Positions 14,552 to 22,691 of a DNA stretch of 34,035 bases are shown piece after piece (the first letter of the stretch is position 1; every line of letters starts with the position of its first letter). The DNA is taken from contig NZ_MCIG01000013.1 of the NCBI RefSeq assembly GCF_001705035.1, forward strand, positions 19,700 through 53,734. Reading direction: 5' to 3'. The translations under genes were made by a program, and so were the position numbers. Source of the stretch: Curtobacterium sp. UCD-KPL2560 (GTDB taxonomy: Bacteria; Actinomycetota; Actinomycetes; Actinomycetales; Microbacteriaceae). The notes under the pieces were generated by a model, which was given only the letters and a program-made list of their open reading frames with translations, did not search any database and was not told the DNA's origin.

Positions 14552-15741
14552 AACCGATCGTGTCCCCACCGAGCCGGTCGATCTTCGACCTGATGCGTGC
14601 GCTCCCGACGCCCGCCCTCGTGTACGACATCGACAACCTCAAGCGCTCGCTCGCTCGGATGCTCGAGGACGTGGCGCTCCTGACCAACGCTCGGTTGAAC
14701 GTCGCCCTGAAGTCTTGTCACACCCCTGCTGTGCTCCGCCACCTGGCCGAGGCAGGCCTCGGGGCTGATTGCGCCTCGCCGCGCGAAGTCGAACTCGCCG
14801 TCGAGGTCGGGTTCCCCGAGATCTCGGCAACCGGACCGAGTTTCACCGATGCGGGCGCACTCCAGGTCCTCGCCGACAACGGAGCCGTCCTCGACGCGAC
14901 GTCCGTCGACCAGCTGGCGTTCGTCGGCGCCTGCCGACCGGGGTCCGACGTGGGACTGCGCCTCCGTCTGCCGATCCCGGACTCCTTGGACACACCGAAC
15001 TCGTTCGGCTCGAACAGCCGTTTCGGGGTGATGGCGACGGACCCTGCCGTCCACGGCGTCCTCCGCGCGCACCGTCTCACCGTGACCCGCCTGCACCTGC
15101 ACACCGGACAGCTGTCTCCGCGCCTGTTCCTCTGGGAACTCCGCTACACGCTGACCGTCGCCGATTCGATCCCGACCGTCGCGCTCATCGACTTCGGCGG
15201 CGGCTTCTACGACTTCTACGCTGACCGTGCGGCTGCTCGGCGCGCGCTCCAGGTCGCTGAGGCGATGCTCGAGGACTGGCGGGCGAGGACCGGGCGCCCG
15301 ATGGCGATCCGTTTCGAGCCCGGTGCTGCGGTGCTCGGACCGCACGGCTACCTCCTGGCCACCGTGCAGTCCATCGAGACCGACCACCCCGAGTACGCCG
15401 CTGATGTGCTCCAGATCGACACGTCCGCCTGGAACTACGCGCCCTGGCACCTGCCGGTCGTCGTTCCACTCGAGGAGCCCGACCGCCGGCCCCGGAAGCG
15501 TCAGCTCGTCGCAGGCAACACGCTGTACGAGAACGACTTCTTCGGCATGACCGGGAGGAACGAGCCGCCGTTGCTCGACGTCGCCGCGATGGAGGTCGGT
15601 GAACGTCTCGTCCTGACGAACGCCGGTGCCTACACGATGACGAACCGGCGCGACTTCAACCTGCTCGGCACCTTGCAGGAACACCTCGTCGACGACGGGA
15701 CGGTCGCGACGGTCGCCGGACCGGTCGGCCCCGCGCGATGA
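14542..15741 (+). CDS. Fold-type III PLP-dependent decarboxylase-like enzyme (LysA/ornithine decarboxylase family)
   Basis: The product has 399 residues from GTG 14542 (GTG 14515 or 14443 would lengthen it). The alanine-racemase-like barrel begins PTPALVYDIDNLKRSL; the PLP lysine is K57 in NVALKSCHTPAVL, matching the 'A-x-K-A-N' block. GLGADCASPREVELA and IDFGGGF are typical. The phosphate-binding 'E-P-G' is present (RFEPGAAVL), and the C-terminal GAYTMTNRRDFN matches the 'G-A-Y-x-x-x-x-x-x-F-N' block. Departures: the HVGS block reads HTGQ, and the partner-subunit motif C-x-x-x-D reads LYEND (GNTLYENDFFG), so the usual catalytic Cys is Leu. This suggests a changed substrate, perhaps a peptide or tethered amino acid, as with BtrK acting on a carrier-bound residue. 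It overlaps the next gene by ATGA. Confidence 0.75.
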   Translation: MDLEPIVSPPSRSIFDLMRALPTPALVYDIDNLKRSLARMLEDVALLTNARLNVALKSCHTPAVLRHLAEAGLGADCASPREVELAVEVGFPEISATGPSFTDAGALQVLADNGAVLDATSVDQLAFVGACRPGSDVGLRLRLPIPDSLDTPNSFGSNSRFGVMATDPAVHGVLRAHRLTVTRLHLHTGQLSPRLFLWELRYTLTVADSIPTVALIDFGGGFYDFYADRAAARRALQVAEAMLEDWRARTGRPMAIRFEPGAAVLGPHGYLLATVQSIETDHPEYAADVLQIDTSAWNYAPWHLPVVVPLEEPDRRPRKRQLVAGNTLYENDFFGMTGRNEPPLLDVAAMEVGERLVLTNAGAYTMTNRRDFNLLGTLQEHLVDDGTVATVAGPVGPAR

Positions 15742-17162
15742 CGGGCACGACGGCAGCGCTGGAACTCGAGCACGGGTTGCTCCAACGCGTGCTCGACGAG
15801 AACCTGGAGATCGAACCGTCTCGACTGCGACGGATCTCGGACGTCCTCGGCGCGGGTGCAGACCACGGCGACGATCGTGATCGAGAGCGCTTCCTGCACG
15901 AGCGGTTCCTCGAAGTCCGTCGTGTCCTCCGAGAGCAGGCGGACCAGGCTGTGGTAGACCGGTTCGCGAGCCCGCCGTCCGGCGCTGGCGCAGCCACGGA
16001 CGTCCCCTACGGCTACGAGCGGAGCGCACCGAGCACGTCGCTGGATGCGAAGCTCCTCGACGGCGAGACCGCGTTCGTCGGCTGGACCGTATCCGGCGTC
16101 GTGTGCAGTAGCGGGATGGCTGCACTCGGGCTCGCGCTCCACGTGGCCACGTACGACTTCCGCGCGGAGTCCGGGAGGCTCCCGAGTGTGGCGGTCCTCG
16201 GCGACTACTTCGAGACGGCGATGCTCGTGGAGCTCCTCTCGACGTCGTTCGCCTCGTGGACGCACTGCACGTCCCTCGACGAGCTCGTCGAGGCGAAGGC
16301 GGACGTGGTGGTGATCGAGCCGGTGCGCTACAACTGGGGCCTCGATGCCGTGGACTTCGAAGCGCTGACGAGGGAATGGACCGCCGGCCGTGGTCCGCGG
16401 ACCATCGTCGTGGACTCGAGTCTGACGCCGAGCGCGTGGCCGAAGCGGCAGTTCCTCGCCGCGATGGCCGAGTCGGCCGCGGCAACCGTGATCGAGGCTC
16501 GTTCGGCGCTCAAACTCGACCAGTTGGGCCTGGAACTGGCGAATGCCGGAGCGGTCGTCGTCCACCGCAACGACGCGGTCCGCCTGGCGCCGACCGACCC
16601 GCAGATGTTGGTGAACGCCCGGGCCGTCCTGGGTGCAGCACTTCCCGCACGATCTGCGATCGCCCTCGAGAACTCGTTCTTCCTCGACTCGGCATGGCGT
16701 CGGACCCACGTCGCCCTCGTCACCGAGAACAACGCGTCGTTCGCTCGGGAACTCGCGCGCGGACCCGGACTGTTCAGCGCTGTTGCCCATCCATCGACAG
16801 CGTCGACATCGGCCGGACGGAGGACCGGGGCGGTCAAGGTTGCGCCGTTCACGGTCCTCCGGCTCGAAGAAGACGACGTCGAGGACTACCGCCTGCTGCT
16901 CGGGGTCATCCGGACGGAGATCACCAGGCGTGGCATCGACCTCCAGTTCGGAGCGAGCTTCGGTTTCCGGGGCCACCGGCACGAGACGATCATCCCGGCG
17001 AAGCGCGATCTCCGCTGCCTGCTGAAGGTGGCGATGGGCGCACGCCGCGGCCCGGCGATGAACGACGTGATCGCACTGTTCCGGGAGCTGCACGAGCTCC
17101 GGACCATGGACGTCGTCCGGAGGGCCTTCCCCGGGGCTCGGCCCGTGGAGCTGGCGTTGTGA
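15738..17162 (+). CDS. Fold-type I PLP-dependent enzyme of unassigned reaction
   Basis: This is a 474-residue protein. An N-terminal extension of about 90 residues precedes a fold-type I (aspartate aminotransferase/cystathionine synthase-like) core: VCSSGMAALGLALHVA (phosphate-binding and ring-stacking region, about 122-137), VVIEPVRYNWGLD, then TIVVDSSLTPSAW with D226 as the likely pyridine-nitrogen partner, and ARSALKLDQLGLELA with K259 as the Schiff-base lysine. The C-terminal part (RHETIIPAKRDLRCLLKVA) would form the small domain. The closest group cannot be decided by eye; aminotransferase, gamma-synthase or decarboxylase chemistry are open. ATGA overlap with the decarboxylase-like gene and a 7-base gap to the ABC genes place it in the same operon, so the two PLP enzymes probably act in sequence on the same product. 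Confidence 0.65.
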   Translation: MTGTTAALELEHGLLQRVLDENLEIEPSRLRRISDVLGAGADHGDDRDRERFLHERFLEVRRVLREQADQAVVDRFASPPSGAGAATDVPYGYERSAPSTSLDAKLLDGETAFVGWTVSGVVCSSGMAALGLALHVATYDFRAESGRLPSVAVLGDYFETAMLVELLSTSFASWTHCTSLDELVEAKADVVVIEPVRYNWGLDAVDFEALTREWTAGRGPRTIVVDSSLTPSAWPKRQFLAAMAESAAATVIEARSALKLDQLGLELANAGAVVVHRNDAVRLAPTDPQMLVNARAVLGAALPARSAIALENSFFLDSAWRRTHVALVTENNASFARELARGPGLFSAVAHPSTASTSAGRRTGAVKVAPFTVLRLEEDDVEDYRLLLGVIRTEITRRGIDLQFGASFGFRGHRHETIIPAKRDLRCLLKVAMGARRGPAMNDVIALFRELHELRTMDVVRRAFPGARPVELAL

Positions 17163-17169
17163 GCAGAAC

Positions 17170-18801
17170 ATGAGAACCAAGGCAACCCTCCGTGTGATCA
17201 GCAGTCTGCTGCGAGGCCACCGACGCGCTCTCGTCGTCCTCATCGTGCTGGCGCTCGCCGGCACCCTTGCGGAGGCCTGCCTCCCGATCGGACTGGGCCA
17301 GGTCGTCAACGGGATCGAACGCGGACGCTTCGACATCGTGCTCGTCGCATCCGGTGTCCTCGCACTGGTCGTGGTCGCCCGCGTCGCGTCTTCGGTGGTC
17401 GCGCACGCGGTCGGACGCAACGCCGAGATCGACGTCGCGATCACGCACAAACAGCAGGTCGGCGCGCACCTGGTGCGACACCGGTCCGTCATCGGCGAGG
17501 AGATCCAGCTCGGTGACGCGGTCGAGACGGCCGAGACCGACACGGACACCATCGCCGGCGTCGTCGGGGTCACGCGATCGTTGGTCGTCTCGACCCTCAC
17601 CTTCGTGGCGATCAGTGTGTACCTGATCACGAACTCGTGGATCATCGGCGGCGCCATCGTCGTGGGCGCGTCGTGCATCGCGCTCTTCCTCCCGGCACTC
17701 GTCGGCGTGCTCGAACAGCCCCTCGAGGAGCACCGGGCCAGATCAGGTGCCGTCGCCGGGCTGGCGGCTGATGCTGCGAGCGGACTGCGCGACCTGCGGG
17801 GGATCGGTGCTGAGGACGTATTCCTGCAGCGCTTCCACGATGCCTCAGCCGCGATGCGAGCCGCCGGGCTGCGCGTCGCTCGCCGACGTGCGCTCATCTC
17901 GGGCGTGCAGGTCGCAATCCCGAGCGCATTCGTCCTCGTGATCCTCGGCATCGCTCTCTGGCAGTTCCGGACCGGGGAGCAATCGGCGGGCGATCTCGTC
18001 ACCTACTACGGGCTCGGAGTGTTCCTCGTCGGGCCGGTCGGCTCCTTCGTCGCGGCCTGGAACGAGATCCCCGCCGTTGCGGTGGCAGTCCGGCGCGAGC
18101 GAGCCCTGCTGGATGCGGGAACGGCTCCCCGGTCAGGCCGAGACGGCACCCCCGAGGGCATGCTCCTCGACGAGGCCTCCGGGCTCGTCGTCCACCCGGG
18201 CGAGTTCGTCGTCGTCACCGGCGGACGACCGGCGGCGCTGCGCTCGCTCGCGGCTCGCCTCGTCGGGGACGAAGACGTGCCGTCCGTCTCGGTGGGCAAG
18301 ACGACCTGGGCTGTGTGGGACGAGCGCGCGGCGAGGCGGCACGCCGTCTTGCTCGACTCCGACGCGCGACTCGTCTCGGGGAGCGTGCGGGAGATCATCG
18401 GCGCCCAGGACGACGACCACGCGCGTGCTGTGCTCCGGGCAGCGGCCGCGGACGAATTCGTGGGGTCCGATCTCGAACGGGAGATCAGCGAGGGCGGTCG
18501 AGACCTCTCCGGAGGACAGGTGCGCCGCCTCCTCCTCGCACAGGCGCTCGCCGTCGATAGCGAGATCCTCGTGTTGGTCGAGCCCACACGATCACTCGAC
18601 CTCGTGACGGAGCACCGTGTGGTGGATCGTCTCGCCCGACACCGAGCCGGCCGAACGACGGTCGTGTGTACGCAGACGCCCGTTGCCTTCGGAGTCGCCG
18701 ACCGTGTCGTCACGGTCAGCACGCCGTCCTCGGACAGCGACGGCTCGTGGCGCGTGGAACAGGGATCCGTGGCACTGATCGAGCAGGAGCACCGATCGTG
18801 A
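17170..18801 (+). CDS. ABC exporter half-transporter 1, ATP site degenerate but LSGGQ intact
   Basis: This is a 543-residue ABC half-transporter with a type IV (B-family) membrane domain (about 1-310, six helices) and an ATPase domain. The signature LSGGQ is perfect (446-450). The other nucleotide motifs are lost: Walker A reads GGRPAALR (351-358) with no Lys, the Q-loop Gln is missing, Walker B reads LVLVEPT (Asp to Val470, catalytic Glu471 kept), and the H-loop His is absent (VCTQTP). It therefore cannot bind ATP normally but can offer its signature to a partner. The next gene is that partner. Absence of a C39 peptidase domain means leader removal must be done by another protein. Starts at an ATG 7 bases after the PLP gene, overlapping the next gene by GTGA. 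Confidence 0.85.
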   Translation: MRTKATLRVISSLLRGHRRALVVLIVLALAGTLAEACLPIGLGQVVNGIERGRFDIVLVASGVLALVVVARVASSVVAHAVGRNAEIDVAITHKQQVGAHLVRHRSVIGEEIQLGDAVETAETDTDTIAGVVGVTRSLVVSTLTFVAISVYLITNSWIIGGAIVVGASCIALFLPALVGVLEQPLEEHRARSGAVAGLAADAASGLRDLRGIGAEDVFLQRFHDASAAMRAAGLRVARRRALISGVQVAIPSAFVLVILGIALWQFRTGEQSAGDLVTYYGLGVFLVGPVGSFVAAWNEIPAVAVAVRRERALLDAGTAPRSGRDGTPEGMLLDEASGLVVHPGEFVVVTGGRPAALRSLAARLVGDEDVPSVSVGKTTWAVWDERAARRHAVLLDSDARLVSGSVREIIGAQDDDHARAVLRAAAADEFVGSDLEREISEGGRDLSGGQVRRLLLAQALAVDSEILVLVEPTRSLDLVTEHRVVDRLARHRAGRTTVVCTQTPVAFGVADRVVTVSTPSSDSDGSWRVEQGSVALIEQEHRS

Positions 18802-20534
18802 ACAGCCCCCTGTTGGTCGCCAGCCCCTCGGACACGTGGCGGTCGGTACGCCGTGTCATCGGCAGTCACCGAGGACGCCTCGCCCGCATGATCGGCTGGC
18901 ACACGCTCGCGGTGGGTGCTTCGGTCCTGGCGCCCGTGCTGTTCGGCCGGCTCATCGACGACGTCACGTCGGCGGGCTCCTGGTCGAACATCACGACGTT
19001 GTTCCTCGTGCTCTGCGGTGTCCTCGTGATCAGGACCGCGCTCGGCGTCGCCTCCCAGGGTGCCTCGTGGAGGTTCGGCGAGGACGTGTTCGCGCAACTC
19101 CGGGACGAGGTGGTCGAGGGCGTCGTCCGGCTCCCGCTCCGCGTGACGGAACGCGCAGAACGAGGAGAAGTCCTCGCGAGGACCTCGAACGACGTGGACG
19201 CAGTGTCCGAGGGCGTCCGCATCGGCCTCCCCGAGGTGCTGGTGGGACTCTTCACCGTCCTGTTCACCACGACGGCGTCGTTCTTGCTCGACTGGCGGGT
19301 CGCACTTGCTTCGCTCGTCGGGCTGCCCGTGCTCGTGCTCTCCACACGGTGGTACGTCCGCAGATCACAGTCGGCGTACGAGACCGAGTTGCGCAGTCAC
19401 GCCCGGTTCAACGGGAGCGTCCTGGAGACCGCGACTGCGTCGCGGACGCTTCGGCAACTCGGCACCGGGGACCGCCTCCTCCGTCGTGTCGAAGCCCGAG
19501 CGAGCTCCGTCAGAGCAGCCGAGCGAGCCACCCTCGGCCTGCAGTCCCGGTGGTTCCCCGTCGTCCAGCTCGGCTACTACCTCCCGTTCGCTGTCGTTGC
19601 GGCATGGGGCGGATGGCTCGCGCTCGAAGGGCAGGTGACCATCGGCACCGTGGTGGCGATCGCCCTCAACGTCCAATTGATCGTGGACCCGCTGGACGAC
19701 CTGTTGTACTGGTCCGACCAGCTGCAGCTCGCCTGGGCCGCCTTCCGCCGTATGGCGGGAGTCTCCCGTCCGACAGCACCTCGCCGGACCTCCCCGCCCG
19801 CTGAGCGCCCCGCGGCGCGCCGTGGATGCACGATCCGCTGCGACCGCGTCCGGTTCTCCTACGGCGACGGGGACGACCCCGCGGTTTCGGACGTCGACCT
19901 CGTGATCGGTCCCGGCGAGCACCTGACCGTCTTCGGGCACTCTGGGGCAGGAAAGACGACGTTGGGCCTGCTGCTCGCCGGAGCACTCGAACCGGACGCA
20001 GGGCATATAGAGGTGGTCGGTGACGGCGAGCGCCACCCGGTGCGGATGTTGGTGAGTCAGGATCCCCACGTCTTCACGGGCACGGTCCGCGACAACCTCC
20101 TCCTCGCAGCAGGGTCAGCGACGGACGTCATGCTGCTCTCCGCCCTCGCAGTCGCAGGAGCGTCCCTGGATGCGTCGGCCCTCGACGACGAGATCGACGC
20201 CGAATCCGTCGACCTCGTTCACCTGCAACGCATCGCCATGGCGCGCGTCGTGCTCAGGGACCCCGACCTGGTCGTCCTCGACGAATCGACGTCGCACCTC
20301 TCGGACGGTGATGCCCGGCAGCTGGAGCAGGACATGGCCGGGGTGTTGCAGGGACGGACGGTTGTGACCATCGCCCACCGGATGAGCGCTGCGCTCGACG
20401 CGGACCGAGTCATCACGGTCGAGCACGGACGGATCGTCGAGGTCGGGCCACCCGCGGAACTCCTCGCCGCGGGAGGTCAATTCGCCGAGCTGCACCAGCA
20501 GTGGACGGAACGAGTGGAGAACGAGCGCCGATGA
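18798..20534 (+). CDS. ABC exporter half-transporter 2, ATP site intact but signature lost
   Basis: This is a 578-residue ABC half-transporter: six-helix membrane domain (about 20-310) and ATPase domain with intact Walker A (GHSGAGKTT, 380-388), Q-loop (Q421), Walker B (LVVLDE, E496) and H-loop (H527). The signature region, expected as LSGGQ-x-Q-R, reads SVDLVHLQR (470-478), so it is degenerate. Together with half-transporter 1, the dimer would have one complete ATP site (Walker motifs of 2 with signature of 1) and one dead site, as known for heterodimeric exporters such as TM287/288 and BmrCD. The start is GTG at 18798, overlapping the stop of gene 1; the stop overlaps the ATG of the arginase gene. 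The likely cargo is the modified peptide. Confidence 0.88.
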   Translation: MNSPLLVASPSDTWRSVRRVIGSHRGRLARMIGWHTLAVGASVLAPVLFGRLIDDVTSAGSWSNITTLFLVLCGVLVIRTALGVASQGASWRFGEDVFAQLRDEVVEGVVRLPLRVTERAERGEVLARTSNDVDAVSEGVRIGLPEVLVGLFTVLFTTTASFLLDWRVALASLVGLPVLVLSTRWYVRRSQSAYETELRSHARFNGSVLETATASRTLRQLGTGDRLLRRVEARASSVRAAERATLGLQSRWFPVVQLGYYLPFAVVAAWGGWLALEGQVTIGTVVAIALNVQLIVDPLDDLLYWSDQLQLAWAAFRRMAGVSRPTAPRRTSPPAERPAARRGCTIRCDRVRFSYGDGDDPAVSDVDLVIGPGEHLTVFGHSGAGKTTLGLLLAGALEPDAGHIEVVGDGERHPVRMLVSQDPHVFTGTVRDNLLLAAGSATDVMLLSALAVAGASLDASALDDEIDAESVDLVHLQRIAMARVVLRDPDLVVLDESTSHLSDGDARQLEQDMAGVLQGRTVVTIAHRMSAALDADRVITVEHGRIVEVGPPAELLAAGGQFAELHQQWTERVENERR

Positions 20535-21748
20535 ACACCGACACCGATGACGTCCTCGCCGTCGACCAGAGCTTCGTCGCGAGGCCGGCAGAAGGCGGTG
20601 GAACGGTGACGCTCTGGTCACCCGAGGCAGGCACCGAGCTGCGACTGGGTCGGAGTGCGCAGGCGCTCCTGGCGCGGTTCGCCGTACCGACGTCGGCGAA
20701 GGCGGTGCTCAGCACGGTCCCGGACACGGCACGCGACGCTGCCGAGCGCGCGATCGAGTCCCTGGTCGCCGGAGGAATCCTCCGCTCTCACGCTGTCACG
20801 GCAGATCCGGTGGGCACGCAGCGAGGGCTCTTCGGGGCTCCGGTGACGTCACTCGCGAAGGCTCTGACCGATCCCGCACTCGACATCGTCGCGGTCGGGA
20901 TCGAGTACGACGCCGGTGCATCCGCGCGGAGTGGGTCGAAGACGGGACCAGATGCCATCCGCCGGGTCGCTGCGAGCATCTACGCGCCGAACTCGGATCG
21001 CGGGATGTGGGACCCGGCCGTCGGCCGTCGGATCCTGGACGGCGTCCGCATGGCTGACATCGGGAACCTCGGGGATGTCGTCCAGATGCGCAACGGCCCG
21101 GTGCTCGATCGACTCGCGGGGGCCGTGGAAGCGATCGCGAGTGCACGGAAGGTCCCCGTCGTCCTCGGAGGGGACCACTCGATCACACACGCAGTCGTGC
21201 GCGGGCTCCTGTCCGCGGTCGACGGCGGACTCGGCCTCCTGCACTTCGATGCGCACACCGACTACTTCCGACCGGCGCACGGAGACTGGCGTTCGTCACT
21301 GCACCACGGCAACGTCATGAGTTGGGTCGCTGGAGAAGCACGCGTGGAGCGGATCGCACAGTTCGGGATCCGTCAACGAATCGACGACGACCCCCAGGCC
21401 GACTCGTCGAAGACCGTCGTCTGGGGCGGGCGTTCGGCGCTCGCCGCCGATCTCGACGAGCTCCTGGACAGCGTTCCTGCTCACCTCGCCTGGCACGTGA
21501 CCATCGACGTCGACGTCCTGGATCCCGCCTTCATGCCGAGCACGGGTACCCCGGTTCCCGGGGGGTTCTCGCATCTCGAACTCACCGACCTCATCAGCGC
21601 CCTCGTGTCGCGGCGACGGATCGTCGGCGTCGACGTCGTCGAGCTGATCGGTGAGGGCGAAGGCGCCCACCGATCGGCGCTCGCGGCAGCGGACCTCCTG
21701 GTCCGGACGCTCGACGCAGCGTTCAGCTCGCGGGCGTCTCCTCGTTGA
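20531..21748 (+). CDS. RRE (PqqD-like) - arginase fusion, putative peptide arginase
   Basis: This is a 405-residue, two-domain protein. Residues 25-88 have the PqqD/RiPP-recognition-element pattern: strand VTLWSPEAGTELRLG, helix SAQALLARF, then a small hydrophobic 'VLSTV', helix RDAAERAIESLVAGGILRS. Residues 113-398 are an arginase/agmatinase (ureohydrolase) domain with the metal ligands present: GGDHS (213-217), DAHTD (240-244), TIDVDVLDP (D326, D328) and the following GTPVPGG loop. Ureohydrolases remove urea from guanidine groups; RiPP members such as OspR convert peptidyl Arg to ornithine. The fused RRE suggests binding to the leader peptide and supports peptidyl Arg (R55/R57 of the precursor) as substrate. 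ATGA overlap with the exporter gene shows operon membership. The 3' end is repeated as a scar near 27.9 kb. Free arginine remains a possible substrate. Confidence 0.8.
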   Translation: MNTDTDDVLAVDQSFVARPAEGGGTVTLWSPEAGTELRLGRSAQALLARFAVPTSAKAVLSTVPDTARDAAERAIESLVAGGILRSHAVTADPVGTQRGLFGAPVTSLAKALTDPALDIVAVGIEYDAGASARSGSKTGPDAIRRVAASIYAPNSDRGMWDPAVGRRILDGVRMADIGNLGDVVQMRNGPVLDRLAGAVEAIASARKVPVVLGGDHSITHAVVRGLLSAVDGGLGLLHFDAHTDYFRPAHGDWRSSLHHGNVMSWVAGEARVERIAQFGIRQRIDDDPQADSSKTVVWGGRSALAADLDELLDSVPAHLAWHVTIDVDVLDPAFMPSTGTPVPGGFSHLELTDLISALVSRRRIVGVDVVELIGEGEGAHRSALAAADLLVRTLDAAFSSRASPR

Positions 21749-22274
21749 GGAAGGGCGTCACCCGCCCGGTCCGGTGGTCGTCGCGCAGGATGGCGTACGC
21801 GACCGAGTCCCGAGCCTCGCCCTCGTCCACGGGCCAGGTCCGCCGGTAGTGCGCTTCCTTCACCCACCCGTTGCGCACGAGGATGCGACGCATCGCGACG
21901 TTGTCGTCCCGGGTCTGCGCTTCGATCCGGTCGACCTCCGGGAACGACGCGAAGACGTACGTCGCCAGGGCGCTCAGGAGCGGCGCGCCGTGACCCCGCC
22001 CCCGAGCCCGTTCGGCAAGACGTACGTCGATCAGCGGTGCGTCATCGTCGAGGTCGTCGAGTACGACCACACCCTCGGCGACACCGTCGATCCCGACGCT
22101 GAGCAGCGCGTGGTCCGGGCCGGCATACGCGCCGTCGGAGATGCGCTGTTCGACCGACTCGCGGCTCGGAGCACTGGAGACGTGGAACGGGAACCGGTTC
22201 GAGGTCAGGAACGTGATCAACGACTCCCGGTCCCTCGCCTGCGTCGGGTCCAGCGGGCGGAACGTCATCTCCAT
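21723..22274 (-). CDS. GNAT-family N-acetyltransferase (copy 1)
   Basis: This is a 183-residue acetyltransferase with the GNAT core: VVVLDDLDDDAPLIDVRLAE, the acetyl-CoA loop RARGRGHGAPLLSALATYVF (Q/R-x-x-G-x-G/A type), then EAQTRDDNVAMRRILVRNGW, which is the RimJ/RimL-like C-terminal block, ending EAHYRRTWPVDEGEARD. It converges with the arginase gene and overlaps it by 26 bases. A close paralogue of identical length lies at 27996-28547. The role is unknown; it might acetylate a small amine or the peptide product. The ATG at 22274 was chosen because the paralogue begins at the equivalent codon and homology between the two copies extends about 10 bases further upstream. Confidence 0.85.
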   Translation of the reverse strand: MEMTFRPLDPTQARDRESLITFLTSNRFPFHVSSAPSRESVEQRISDGAYAGPDHALLSVGIDGVAEGVVVLDDLDDDAPLIDVRLAERARGRGHGAPLLSALATYVFASFPEVDRIEAQTRDDNVAMRRILVRNGWVKEAHYRRTWPVDEGEARDSVAYAILRDDHRTGRVTPFLNEETPAS

Positions 22275-22594
22275 GCACCGACCGTACTGCCACGTCGAAC
22301 GGCACCCGTGGGTATCGACCCGTGTCGCGGGGCGGGAGGTGTGTCGCTGGGCCGAGCTCGTACGCGATCTGGCCGCTAGCGCACCCGTACGGGGCTCGCG
22401 CGCGTACGCGAATTCGTTGGCGAACCGGCGGTCGACTTCCGCGGTTGTCTGAGGATCAGATGCGGACCGCCCGACGGCTGTACGAGCAGCGCACCACCTG
22501 GCCGAGGGGTGCTGCAGGAGGTTCGAGTCGGCAGCAACATGCCCGCGGGCGCAGCGCTCGGGGGCGCCCTCGTGTCCGTGCCGGGGTCGTGGCG

Positions 22595-22624
22595 ATGGGT
22601 TCGAATCCACCGGTACCGCCACAG
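22595..22624 (+). repeat. tRNA 3'-end fragment, att-like direct repeat (right copy)
   Basis: ATGGGTTCGAATCC followed by ACCGGTACCGCCACAG matches the left copy (5418-5448) except for one substitution (A to G in the T-loop) and one missing C in the T-stem. It has the same orientation and is likewise followed by a hairpin. The missing base would spoil a T-stem, so it cannot be part of a working tRNA. The distance between the copies is about 17.2 kb. Confidence 0.55.
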
Positions 22625-22652
22625 AGGACCCCCGCGCCGGGGGGGGTCTTCT
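22623..22652. terminator. Hairpin terminator after the right att-like copy
   Basis: AGAGGACCCCC pairs with GGGGGTCTTCT over 11 bp with one G-T wobble and an eight-base G/C loop. It may end transcription from either side; on the minus strand it lies about 40 bases beyond the membrane-protein gene stop. Confidence 0.6.
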
Positions 22653-22691
22653 TCTGCCTGCGGACGGCCCTGGTCTGGCTGTGGTGCTCCG

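Larger units (their letters stand above)
22275..22691. other. Junction region with recombinase scrap and att-like repeat
   Basis: The 417 bases have no intact gene. One frame (about 22420-22480, plus) reads GGRLPRLSEDQMRTARRLYEQRTT, a fair match to the start of the C-terminal helix-turn-helix of serine resolvases/invertases; the following HTH cannot be read without indels. The att-like tRNA fragment and a terminator hairpin follow. This fits the right edge of an integrated element. Confidence 0.35.

Noticed and set aside
14488..16485. A 665-codon open frame on the minus strand
   Set aside because: It is antisense to the two PLP genes, which have clear motifs, ATGA coupling and codon bias; the reverse frame is Arg/Ser/His-rich and has no domain.
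14251..21748. Daptide cluster
   Set aside because: Microbacteriaceae make daptides, but the oxidative decarboxylase, dehydrogenase and methyltransferase genes of that pathway are missing, and the precursor tail does not end in Thr.
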